24,663 nucleotides of DNA from Methylocystis sp. Lineage in GTDB: Bacteria; Pseudomonadota; Alphaproteobacteria; Rhizobiales; Beijerinckiaceae. Both the position numbers and the translations under genes were made by a program. Shown piece after piece: positions 18,605 to 24,663 of the stretch. Location of the stretch: the NCBI GenBank assembly GCA_023253795.1, contig JALRFG010000011.1:1-24663 (forward strand), read 5' to 3'. The notes below the pieces were generated by a model. It had not been told where the DNA came from, searched no databases, and saw nothing but the letters and a program-made list of their open reading frames with translations. The first letter of the stretch is position 1. Every line of letters begins with the position of its first letter.

Positions 18605-18629
18605 GATCTCGACGTTCAGGATGGCTTTT

Positions 18630-19349
18630 ATGAGCGACCATATTATTAAATCCTATGACCGCGATCTGGAGAATATGGGTCGGCGGATCTCTGAAATGGG
18701 CGGTCTCGCGGAGAAAATGCTCGCGGACTCAATGGATGCGCTGACGAATCTCGACAGCGATCTCGCCCATCGCGTGATCGCCGCCGATCATCGTCTGGAC
18801 ACGCTGCATCGTGAAATCGAGGAGAGCGCTGTTTTGACCATCGCGCGCCGGCAACCGCTGGCGGTCGATTTGCGCGAATGCATCGTCGCGATCCGTATCT
18901 CCGGCGACATTGAGCGGATCGGCGATCTGGCCAAGAACATCGCCAAACGCACGCTAAAAATCGTCTCGGAATCGCCCGTCGCCCGCGCCGCCGTCGGACT
19001 GCGTTCGATGCATGAAATCGCGGCGACGCAACTCAAGGACGCGCTGGACGCCTATGCGCTGCGCGACATCGAGCGCGCCCGCGCCGTGTGGGAAAATGAC
19101 GCCGATCTTGATGCGCTGGAAGACTCGGTCTTCCGGGATCTTCTGACCTTCATGATGGAGGATCCGCGTAACATCACTTTCTGCACGCATCTGCTTTTCT
19201 GTTCCAAAAATCTGGAACGGATCGGCGATCACACCACCAATATCGCCGAAACGGTCGTTTATCTTGTCACCGGCGAAACCATGCCGGTCGATCGTCCAAA
19301 AGGACGCGGCGCCGATTATGTCGCAACGACAGGTGAGGGTGCGCCATGA
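18630..19349 (+). CDS. phoU: Phosphate signalling protein PhoU
   Basis: PhoU links the Pst transporter to PhoR and keeps the regulon off when phosphate is plentiful. The 239-residue protein has the two repeated three-helix PhoU domains, each with an E/DxxxD metal-cluster region (RISGDIERIGDLAKNIAKR and FCSKNLERIGDHTTNIAET). I chose ATG 18630 (MSDHIIKSYDRDLENMGRRI) because AGGA lies eight bases upstream and the N-terminus matches the family; ATG 18621 is possible, and a frame extending back to 18528 overlaps pstB. Its TGA overlaps the phoB ATG by four bases. Confidence 0.96.
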   Translation: MSDHIIKSYDRDLENMGRRISEMGGLAEKMLADSMDALTNLDSDLAHRVIAADHRLDTLHREIEESAVLTIARRQPLAVDLRECIVAIRISGDIERIGDLAKNIAKRTLKIVSESPVARAAVGLRSMHEIAATQLKDALDAYALRDIERARAVWENDADLDALEDSVFRDLLTFMMEDPRNITFCTHLLFCSKNLERIGDHTTNIAETVVYLVTGETMPVDRPKGRGADYVATTGEGAP

Positions 19350-20089
19350 ACGCCGCTGCGCCGCAGACCCCGCGTGAAAGCCGCAATGATCGCGCGCCAC
19401 GCATTCTTGTTGTCGAAGACGAGGCCGCGCTCGCCTATCTGCTTGTCTATAACCTCGAGGCCGAAGGCTATCAGGTGGAGCATGTCGATCATGGCGATGA
19501 AGCGGAATTGCGCATCGCCGAGTCGCCACCGGATTTGATTATTCTGGACTGGATGCTGCCGGGCGTCTCGGGACTGGAAATTTGTCGACGTCTGCGGGCG
19601 CGAGAAAATTGCCGCGATATTCCGGTGATCATGCTGACTGCGCGTGGCGAAGAGAGCGAACGCGTTCGCGGACTTTCTGTCGGCGCCGACGATTATGTCG
19701 TGAAGCCGTTTTCGACGCCGGAACTCATGGCGCGCGTGCGCGCGCTGCTGCGTCGCGCCCGTCCGGAACGTGTGGCCTCGAAACTACTGCTTGGCGACAT
19801 CGATCTCGATCGCGACACGCGTCGGGTGCGTCGTGGCGGCCGCGAGATTCATCTGGGACCGACCGAATTCCGTCTTCTCGAATATTTCATGGAGAAGCCG
19901 GGCCGGGTGTTCACCCGCGCGCAGCTCCTCGACAATATTTGGGGCATGTCAGCGGAAATCGACGAACGTACCGTCGATGTGCATGTCGGCCGTCTGCGGA
20001 AAGCGCTGATCCGTGGCCGCGAGAAGGACCCGATCCGCACCGTGCGCGGCTCGGGCTACTCTCTGGACGAAACCTTCGGTCGCGAATGA
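19346..20089 (+). CDS. phoB: Phosphate regulon response regulator PhoB
   Basis: PhoB is the transcription factor that binds Pho boxes when phosphorylated by PhoR. The 247-residue protein has an N-terminal receiver domain (about 18-135) with acidic pocket Glu24/Asp25, phospho-acceptor Asp68 in ILDWMLPG, Thr98 and Lys120 in VVKPFS. The C-terminal OmpR-type winged helix (about 148-243) has the recognition helix in DERTVDVHVGRLRKAL. An N-terminal extension of about 17 residues precedes the receiver domain. It is the last gene of the cluster and ends only 10 bp from the convergent gcrA gene. Confidence 0.97.
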   Translation: MNAAAPQTPRESRNDRAPRILVVEDEAALAYLLVYNLEAEGYQVEHVDHGDEAELRIAESPPDLIILDWMLPGVSGLEICRRLRARENCRDIPVIMLTARGEESERVRGLSVGADDYVVKPFSTPELMARVRALLRRARPERVASKLLLGDIDLDRDTRRVRRGGREIHLGPTEFRLLEYFMEKPGRVFTRAQLLDNIWGMSAEIDERTVDVHVGRLRKALIRGREKDPIRTVRGSGYSLDETFGRE

Positions 20090-20099
20090 CCGGCGCTGC

Positions 20100-20627
20100 T
20101 CAGGAGCGGCCGATTTTCGGCTGATCGACGCGAGCGCGGCGGCGATCCTGGCTCGGCTGGTAAGCGACGCGCGCATGATAGGCGCAATAGGGTCCGCCGC
20201 CGACTGGCGAAGGACCGCCACAGAAACGAAACTCCGGCGTCGTCGGATCGCCCATCGGCCAACGGCAGGTGGATTCGCGCAGCTCCATCAGCGTGACGCG
20301 CTCCGACATCGGAATGACGACTTCCTCCTCGGGCCGCGGCCGCGCGACGACCAGCGCCTGCGGCGCATAGGCCAGCGCAACATTGCCGGACACCATCGGG
20401 CCGGACGCGCCGACACGGGCTTGCGTGGCCTGACGCGGTGCCTTGGCGACGCGGGGACGCGACGACACCACCGTCTTGGCGCGTTCCGCCAGACCCAGTC
20501 GATGAATTTTGCCAATCACGGCGTTGCGCGTAATTCCCGGTCCGAGTTCAGCCGCAACCTGACTGGCGCTCAGCCCTTCGCTCCATAATTTACGCAGCAA
20601 TTCGACGCGTTCGTCTGTCCAGGACAT
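20100..20627 (-). CDS. gcrA: Cell cycle regulator GcrA
   Basis: GcrA is an alphaproteobacterial regulator that binds sigma-70 RNA polymerase and acts at promoters carrying methylated GANTC sites. The 175-residue protein has the N-terminal helix-turn-helix (MSWTDERVELLRKLWSEGLS, then RNAVIGKIHRLGLAER at about 34-49), a basic linker, and the C-terminal sigma-binding part with CRWPMGDPTTPEFRFCG and its conserved cysteines. ATG 20627 is chosen because GGAGG lies just upstream and the N-terminus is the family's. The upstream region contains two GANTC sites inside a possible promoter, which suggests autoregulation. Confidence 0.96.
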   Translation of the reverse strand: MSWTDERVELLRKLWSEGLSASQVAAELGPGITRNAVIGKIHRLGLAERAKTVVSSRPRVAKAPRQATQARVGASGPMVSGNVALAYAPQALVVARPRPEEEVVIPMSERVTLMELRESTCRWPMGDPTTPEFRFCGGPSPVGGGPYCAYHARVAYQPSQDRRRARVDQPKIGRS

Positions 20628-20781
20628 TTTTCCTCCATCCGACGACCTGCCGGCGCGGAGCCGACAATACTTCTCCGCTCGCTGCGCCAGACAGGCTGGC
20701 GGCGACAGGACGCGGAACGAAAACTCGAGAAACAATCAGCGTGACTTCTGTAAGCCGGCGCCAACAAAAACTGACGGGGCA

Positions 20782-20810
20782 GTTGAATCACGAGCGTGAG
20801 TCGCTGGCAA
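20782..20810 (-). promoter_or_regulatory. gcrA: Possible gcrA promoter containing two GANTC sites
   Basis: On the minus strand TTGCCA (20810-20805) and TTCAAC (20787-20782) are separated by 17 bp. GANTC sites at 20798-20802 and 20785-20789 fall in the spacer and against the -10. GcrA-dependent promoters in Caulobacter carry GANTC in this position. The -10 match is weak. Confidence 0.4.
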
Positions 20811-20821
20811 GCGCAGCAAAA

Positions 20822-20860
20822 CGTTCTCAACAGACTTTGCGGCGTTCTTAACAGGCTTTG
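20822..20860. repeat. 18-bp tandem element with 21-bp period
   Basis: CGTTCTyAACAGrCTTTG occurs at 20822-20839 and 20843-20860, with two transitions in 18 positions. The 21-bp period equals two helical turns, so two bound proteins would sit on the same DNA face. It lies just upstream of the possible gcrA promoter and about 75 bp upstream of the argD -35. Confidence 0.8.
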
Positions 20861-20932
20861 GCGAAACGTCGGATTTGACCCGCTTTGACGATGTCGCGAC
20901 GCGCAGGTCGATCATGCGGTTTTTCAAGGGAT

Positions 20933-20961
20933 TTGACCCCGCAGCCGGTCACGAATACAAT
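20933..20961 (+). promoter_or_regulatory. argD: Sigma-70 promoter of argD
   Basis: TTGACC (20933-20938) and TACAAT (20956-20961) are separated by exactly 17 bp, each one base from consensus. Transcription should begin near 20968, giving a leader of about 107 bases before the argD start. This is the best promoter in the window. Confidence 0.8.
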
Positions 20962-20975
20962 AATTGCTTGAAACT

Positions 20976-21059
20976 GCCGTCCCGCAAGGGGCGGCGATTT
21001 GTTTTTCAGGCCCCGGAGACGGGGCCGCGCCACACCGCCGGACGCCATCTGTCTGGCGG
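20976..21059 (+). promoter_or_regulatory. argD: Three-hairpin structured leader of argD, first hairpin terminator-like
   Basis: Hairpin 1 (20976-20995) pairs GCCGTCCC with GGGGCGGC around a GCAA tetraloop and is followed by GATTTGTTTTT, as in an intrinsic terminator. Hairpin 2 (21009-21026) pairs GGCCCCG with CGGGGCC around GAGA. Hairpin 3 (21035-21059) is a 9-bp stem with a 7-base loop that ends three bases before the GGGAG ribosome-binding site. I do not recognise a known riboswitch family. Confidence 0.65.
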
Positions 21060-21074
21060 CATGGGAGCAAGGTT

Positions 21075-22271
21075 GTGAATTCTGCCCTTTATCCGACCTA
21101 TGCGCGGGCCGACATCGCCTTCGCGCGCGGCGAGGGACCCTGGCTCATCGCCGCCAATGGCGATCAATATCTCGATTTCGCCGCCGGCGTGGCGGTGTTG
21201 TCGCTTGGCCACGGACATCCGCATCTCGTCGCTGCGCTCAAAAAGGCCGCCGACGCGCCTTGGCATGTCTCCAATCTCTTCCGGATTCCGCAGGCCGAAG
21301 ATCTGGCGCAACGGCTGGTCGACGCCAGTTTCGCGGATCTCGTCTTTTTCGCCAACTCCGGCGCCGAGGCGATGGAATGCGCAATCAAAACCGCGCGCAA
21401 ATATCACGCGCATCAGGGCGCGCCGCAGCGTTATCGGCTGATCACCTTCGAGGGCGCCTTTCACGGACGCACGCTGGCCACCATCGCCGCCGGCGGCAAT
21501 CCAAAATATATCGAGGGCTTCGGACCAGTGGTCCAGGGTTTCGATCAGGTTCCCTTCGCCGATCTGGCGGCGGTTGAAGCGGCGATCACGCCGGAGACGG
21601 CGGGCGTGTTGCTGGAGCCGGTTCAGGGCGAAGGCGGCTTGCGCGTCTTCCCGCATGAATTTCTGCGCGCTCTGCGCGCGCTGTGCGACGCGCGCGGCCT
21701 GCTGTTGGTGTTTGATGAAGTGCAATGCGGCGTCGGCCGCACCGGCAAATTCCTCGCCTGCGAACATGCCGGCATAGCGCCGGATATTGCGGCGCTGGCC
21801 AAGGGTCTTGGCGGCGGCTTCCCGATCGGCGCCTGTCTGGCGACGCACGAAGCGGCGAAAGGCATGACCGCTGGCACACATGGCTCGACGTTCGGCGGCA
21901 ATCCGCTCGCCGCCTCTGTCGGCGCCGCCGTGCTCGACGTCGTTCTCGCCGAGGGTTTCCTCGAGAGCGTCGCGCAACATGGCGAAAGTTTAAAACGTCG
22001 CCTGCTGGCGCTGAAAGAGCGCTATCCTTCGATCATCGAAGATGTGCGCGGCGAAGGACTCATGTTTGGCGTCAAGACGCGCATTCCCAATGGCGATTTC
22101 GCAACGGCGGCGCGCGACGAGAAACTGCTGACCGTTCTGGCCGGCGATAATGTCGTTCGTCTGCTGCCGCCTCTGACGATCAACCAAACACATATCGACG
22201 AAGCCGCGACGAAGCTGGAAGCCGCCTGCGCGCGCCTCGCATCGTCGTCGACGCAAAAGGGAGCGGCGTAA
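21075..22271 (+). CDS. argD: Acetylornithine aminotransferase
   Basis: ArgD converts N-acetylglutamate semialdehyde to N-acetylornithine with PLP and glutamate, in arginine synthesis; many ArgD proteins also serve lysine synthesis. The 398-residue class III aminotransferase shows FHGRT (129-133), VFDEVQCGVGRTG with Asp214, and ALAKGLGGGFPIGA with Schiff-base Lys243. The start is GTG 21075, with GGGAG seven bases upstream, giving NSALYPTYARADIAF as in relatives; the frame extends to a TTG at 20964, but that lies before the predicted transcription start and inside the leader. Its TAA shares one base with the argF ATG. Confidence 0.96.
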   Translation: MNSALYPTYARADIAFARGEGPWLIAANGDQYLDFAAGVAVLSLGHGHPHLVAALKKAADAPWHVSNLFRIPQAEDLAQRLVDASFADLVFFANSGAEAMECAIKTARKYHAHQGAPQRYRLITFEGAFHGRTLATIAAGGNPKYIEGFGPVVQGFDQVPFADLAAVEAAITPETAGVLLEPVQGEGGLRVFPHEFLRALRALCDARGLLLVFDEVQCGVGRTGKFLACEHAGIAPDIAALAKGLGGGFPIGACLATHEAAKGMTAGTHGSTFGGNPLAASVGAAVLDVVLAEGFLESVAQHGESLKRRLLALKERYPSIIEDVRGEGLMFGVKTRIPNGDFATAARDEKLLTVLAGDNVVRLLPPLTINQTHIDEAATKLEAACARLASSSTQKGAA

Positions 22272-23218
22272 TGACCGCGCGCACAGCGGCGCCGCCGCGC
22301 CATTTTCTCGATCTGACGGATTTTTCCAACGCCGAACTGGCGCATATCCTCGCTCTCGCCAAAAAAATGAAAGCGAAGCGCGTCAAGGGCGCGCCGCCAG
22401 TCGATCGGCCGCTGGCCGGCAAATATCTCGGCATGATTTTCGACAAACCCTCAACCCGCACCCGTGTTTCTTTCGATGTCGCCATGCGCGAACTGGGCGG
22501 CGAGACCATCGTGTTGAGCGGCAAGGAGATGCAGATTGGACGCGGCGAAACCATCGCCGACACCGCGCGGGTTCTTTCGCGCTTTGTCGATGCGATCATG
22601 ATCCGCATTCTTTCGCACGACGACCTCAAGGAGCTCGCGGCTTACGCCAGCGTTCCGGTGATCAACGGCCTGACGAAAAATTCGCATCCCTGCCAGATCA
22701 TGGCCGATGTGCTGACCTATGAGGAGCATCGCGGATCGATCGCCGGCCGCACCGCCGCCTGGGTCGGCGACGCCAATAATGTTCTGGCGAGCTGGGTGCA
22801 TGCGGCGGCGCGCTTCGGCTTCACCATCAATGCGGCGACGCCGGCGGCGCTGGCGCCCGATCCGGCGCTCATCGACTGGGCCCGCGCCAACAATGTCGCT
22901 TTCAACATCACCCGCGATCCGCGCGAAGCGGTGAAAGGCGCCGATGTCGTCGTCACCGATTGCTGGGTGTCGATGGGCGACAAGGATGAAGACTTCCGTC
23001 GGCAGACGCTGGCGCCTTATCAGGTCAATACGGCGCTGATGGGTGAAGCGGCGAAAGACGCGATCTTCATGCATTGTCTGCCGGCGCATCGCGGCGAAGA
23101 AGTCACCGACGCGGTGATCGATGGACCGCAATCGGTTGTTTTCGACGAAGCCGAAAACCGCCTGCATGCGCAAAAAGCCGTGCTTGCCTGGTGCCTTGCG
23201 CCGGATTTCGCCGGATGA
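22271..23218 (+). CDS. argF: Ornithine carbamoyltransferase
   Basis: ArgF forms citrulline from ornithine and carbamoyl phosphate. The 315-residue protein has the carbamoyl-phosphate sites STRTR (61-65) and HPCQ (139-142), the ornithine-side DCWVSMGD (230-237) and HCLPAHRG (268-275). GGGAG lies seven bases before the ATG, which overlaps the argD stop (TAATG). Its TGA overlaps the hslO ATG. The tight spacing indicates one argD-argF-hslO transcript. Confidence 0.97.
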   Translation: MTARTAAPPRHFLDLTDFSNAELAHILALAKKMKAKRVKGAPPVDRPLAGKYLGMIFDKPSTRTRVSFDVAMRELGGETIVLSGKEMQIGRGETIADTARVLSRFVDAIMIRILSHDDLKELAAYASVPVINGLTKNSHPCQIMADVLTYEEHRGSIAGRTAAWVGDANNVLASWVHAAARFGFTINAATPAALAPDPALIDWARANNVAFNITRDPREAVKGADVVVTDCWVSMGDKDEDFRRQTLAPYQVNTALMGEAAKDAIFMHCLPAHRGEEVTDAVIDGPQSVVFDEAENRLHAQKAVLAWCLAPDFAG

Positions 23219-24204
23219 CCGAAACGCCGAGCCGTCTGGTTTCGCCGGAAGCGCATGACGACAGTCTGTTGCCTTTTGCGGTGGAGCCGCTCGATCTGCG
23301 CGGCCGACTGGTTCGGCTGGGTCCGACCGTCAACGCCATTCTCACGCATTATGATTATCCGGAGCCCGTCGCGCGCCTGCTGGGCGAAGCGCTGGCGCTG
23401 GCGACGCTGCTGGGTTCAATCCTTGAATCACATGGCCGCTTCCAGCTTCAAACGCGCAGCGACGGTCCTGTCGACATGCTGGTCGTCGATTATGACGCGC
23501 CCGGAAAATTGCGCGGCTTCGCGCGTTACGACGCGGCGCGCGTTGCAGAATTCGAAGCCGCCGGCGCGCGCGCGCAACCAGCGATGCTGTTTGGACGCGG
23601 CCATCTCGCGCTGACCATCGAACGCGAAGCCGACGCCGCGCGCTATCAGGGCGTTGTGCCGCTCGAAGGCGAAAGCCTCGCCGAAGCCGCGCATATTTAT
23701 TTTCAGCAGTCGGAGCAAATCCCGTCCGTCGTGCGTCTCGCTGTCGGCGAAGTCGTGACGTCACAGGGACGCGTCTGGCGCGCCGGCGGTCTGCTGCTGC
23801 AATATCTTCCGGCGCATGGCGCTCATATCCGCGATCTGCCGGGCGGCGATGCGCCCTATGACATCAACGATGACGAAGACGATGTCGACGACGCCTGGAG
23901 CGAAGGACGCGCGCTGGCCGAAACGCTCGCCGATCACGAATTGATTGATCCCGATCTGTCAGGCGAACGACTGCTCTATCGCCTGTTTCACGAACGTGGC
24001 GTCACTGTTTTCCCTGAACGCGCGCTTGAAGAGTTTTGTCGCTGCACAAACGCGCGCATCGAGGGATTGTTGCGCAGCTTCACGCCGCAGGAACGCGCCG
24101 ACATGATCGGCGACGATGGCCGCATTGGCGTCACCTGCGAATTCTGCGCGACGCATCGCAGTTTCGATCCCGCCGTCTTCGATCCGAAAGAAACAAATGG
24201 CTGA
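23215..24204 (+). CDS. hslO: Redox-regulated chaperone Hsp33
   Basis: Hsp33 is a cytosolic holdase activated when oxidation releases zinc from four cysteines. The 329-residue protein keeps them as Cys275 and Cys277 (EEFCRCTN) and Cys308 and Cys311 (VTCEFC). The N-terminal core runs to about residue 210, and an unusually acidic segment, DINDDEDDVDD (216-226), starts the linker. I chose ATG 23215, which overlaps the argF stop by ATGA; the frame extends back to 23074 inside argF. hslO next to argF is a common alphaproteobacterial arrangement; no functional link to arginine is evident. Confidence 0.96.
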   Translation: MTETPSRLVSPEAHDDSLLPFAVEPLDLRGRLVRLGPTVNAILTHYDYPEPVARLLGEALALATLLGSILESHGRFQLQTRSDGPVDMLVVDYDAPGKLRGFARYDAARVAEFEAAGARAQPAMLFGRGHLALTIEREADAARYQGVVPLEGESLAEAAHIYFQQSEQIPSVVRLAVGEVVTSQGRVWRAGGLLLQYLPAHGAHIRDLPGGDAPYDINDDEDDVDDAWSEGRALAETLADHELIDPDLSGERLLYRLFHERGVTVFPERALEEFCRCTNARIEGLLRSFTPQERADMIGDDGRIGVTCEFCATHRSFDPAVFDPKETNG

Positions 24205-24663
24205 GGATTTTATGATCCCGCCGCCGCCGCGCGTCAGCGCTGCGGTCGCCGGAACCAGCGCGCGTTTTCCGATCCGACGCATTTTCTGCGTCGCGCTGAA
24301 TTACGCCGATCACGCCCGCGAGATGGGCAAGGAAGCGACGCGCGACGAGCCCTTCTTCTTCACCAAGCCGGCGGATGCGCTGGTTCCTGATGGCGCGACA
24401 ATCCCCTATCCATCGCAAACCGCCGATCTGCATCACGAGATCGAACTGGTGGCGGCGTTGCAGAGCGGCGGCGTCAATATTCCGGCCGACACAGCGCTCG
24501 ACCATGTCTATGGCTACGCGGCCGGCATCGATCTGACCCGGCGCGATTTGCAGGCCGCGGCGCGCGCCGTTGGCCGTCCGTGGGACATGTCGAAGGGTTT
24601 CGATCTTTCCGCGCCGCTCGGCGCGATCCATCCCGTCGCCGACATCGGCCATCCGGCGCGCGG
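24197..24663 (+). CDS. Fumarylacetoacetate hydrolase family protein, 5' part
   Basis: The gene runs off the right edge, so only about 155 codons are visible. RRIFCVALNYADHAREMG, then FFFTKPADALVPDGATIPYP, the metal-binding HHEIELV and GYAAGIDLTRRDLQ are hallmarks of the FAH family, closest in wording to fumarylpyruvate or acylpyruvate hydrolases that cleave 2,4-diketo acids. The usual RNYA motif reads LNYA here. The first ATG (24197) overlaps hslO by eight bases; ATG 24212 has GAGGA four bases upstream and may be the true start. It probably continues the argD-argF-hslO transcript. Confidence 0.88.
   Translation, partial: MAEDFMIPPPPRVSAAVAGTSARFPIRRIFCVALNYADHAREMGKEATRDEPFFFTKPADALVPDGATIPYPSQTADLHHEIELVAALQSGGVNIPADTALDHVYGYAAGIDLTRRDLQAAARAVGRPWDMSKGFDLSAPLGAIHPVADIGHPAR

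Larger units (their letters stand above)
20628..21074. other. Divergent gcrA-argD regulatory region
   Basis: No coding region is supported in these 447 bases. Moving towards argD they hold a GANTC-containing possible gcrA promoter (20782-20810), an 18-bp element repeated with 21-bp period (20822-20860), two copies of an 11-mer GGATTTGACCC (20871-20881 and 20929-20939), a strong argD promoter (20933-20961) and a three-hairpin argD leader (20976-21059). The part nearest gcrA (20628-20780) shows nothing else I can name. Confidence 0.7.

Noticed and set aside
20964..21074. Upstream TTG start extending ArgD by 37 residues
   Set aside because: It lies at or before the predicted transcription start and reads through the hairpin leader; GTG 21075 has GGGAG at ideal spacing.

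Overview
The window is a GC-rich chromosomal stretch of an alphaproteobacterium, most likely Hyphomicrobiales (Rhizobiales) and possibly near the Beijerinckiaceae/Methylocystaceae; the family-level placement is a guess from general protein character. The alphaproteobacterial call rests on a GcrA cell-cycle regulator, an ALA-synthase-type HemA (C4 haem pathway), the phoR-pstSCAB-phoU-phoB gene order, and an IleRS whose C-terminal zinc knuckle is degraded. I see no insertion sequence, prophage, CRISPR array, rRNA or tRNA. The genes are housekeeping, and the interest lies in the intergenic regions.

Left part (1-13290), all on the minus strand. Read in the direction of transcription: ileS then a Wzx-like flippase; a rhomboid protease; etfB-etfA, closed by a strong intrinsic terminator; a 3-hydroxybutyryl-CoA dehydrogenase with its own upstream inverted repeat; an M20 metallopeptidase; hemA; a succinate-semialdehyde-type aldehyde dehydrogenase; and an unannotated 33-residue single-span membrane protein followed by a textbook terminator. 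The outermost 260 bases are AT-rich and hold no gene I can support.

Middle part (13537-20089), plus strand: a complete phosphate regulon, phoR, pstS, pstC, pstA, pstB, phoU, phoB. PhoR has no membrane segment. A Pho box of three 11-bp units precedes pstS. Three hairpins between pstS and pstC could explain higher expression of the binding protein than of the permease. pstA/pstB and phoU/phoB overlap by ATGA. The Pst transporter and PhoU would restrain PhoR when phosphate is plentiful, and PhoB would activate pstS through the Pho box when it is scarce.

Right part: gcrA (minus) meets phoB tail to tail only 10 bp away. A 447-bp divergent region separates gcrA from argD. It holds a GANTC pair inside a possible gcrA promoter, an 18-bp sequence repeated with a 21-bp period, a near-consensus sigma-70 promoter for argD, and a leader with three consecutive stem-loops, the first terminator-like. 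argD-argF-hslO follow with overlapping stop and start codons, then the 5' part of a fumarylacetoacetate-hydrolase family gene that runs off the window.

No wholly new multi-gene system is visible. The best candidates for undescribed biology are the 33-residue membrane protein and the structured argD leader.
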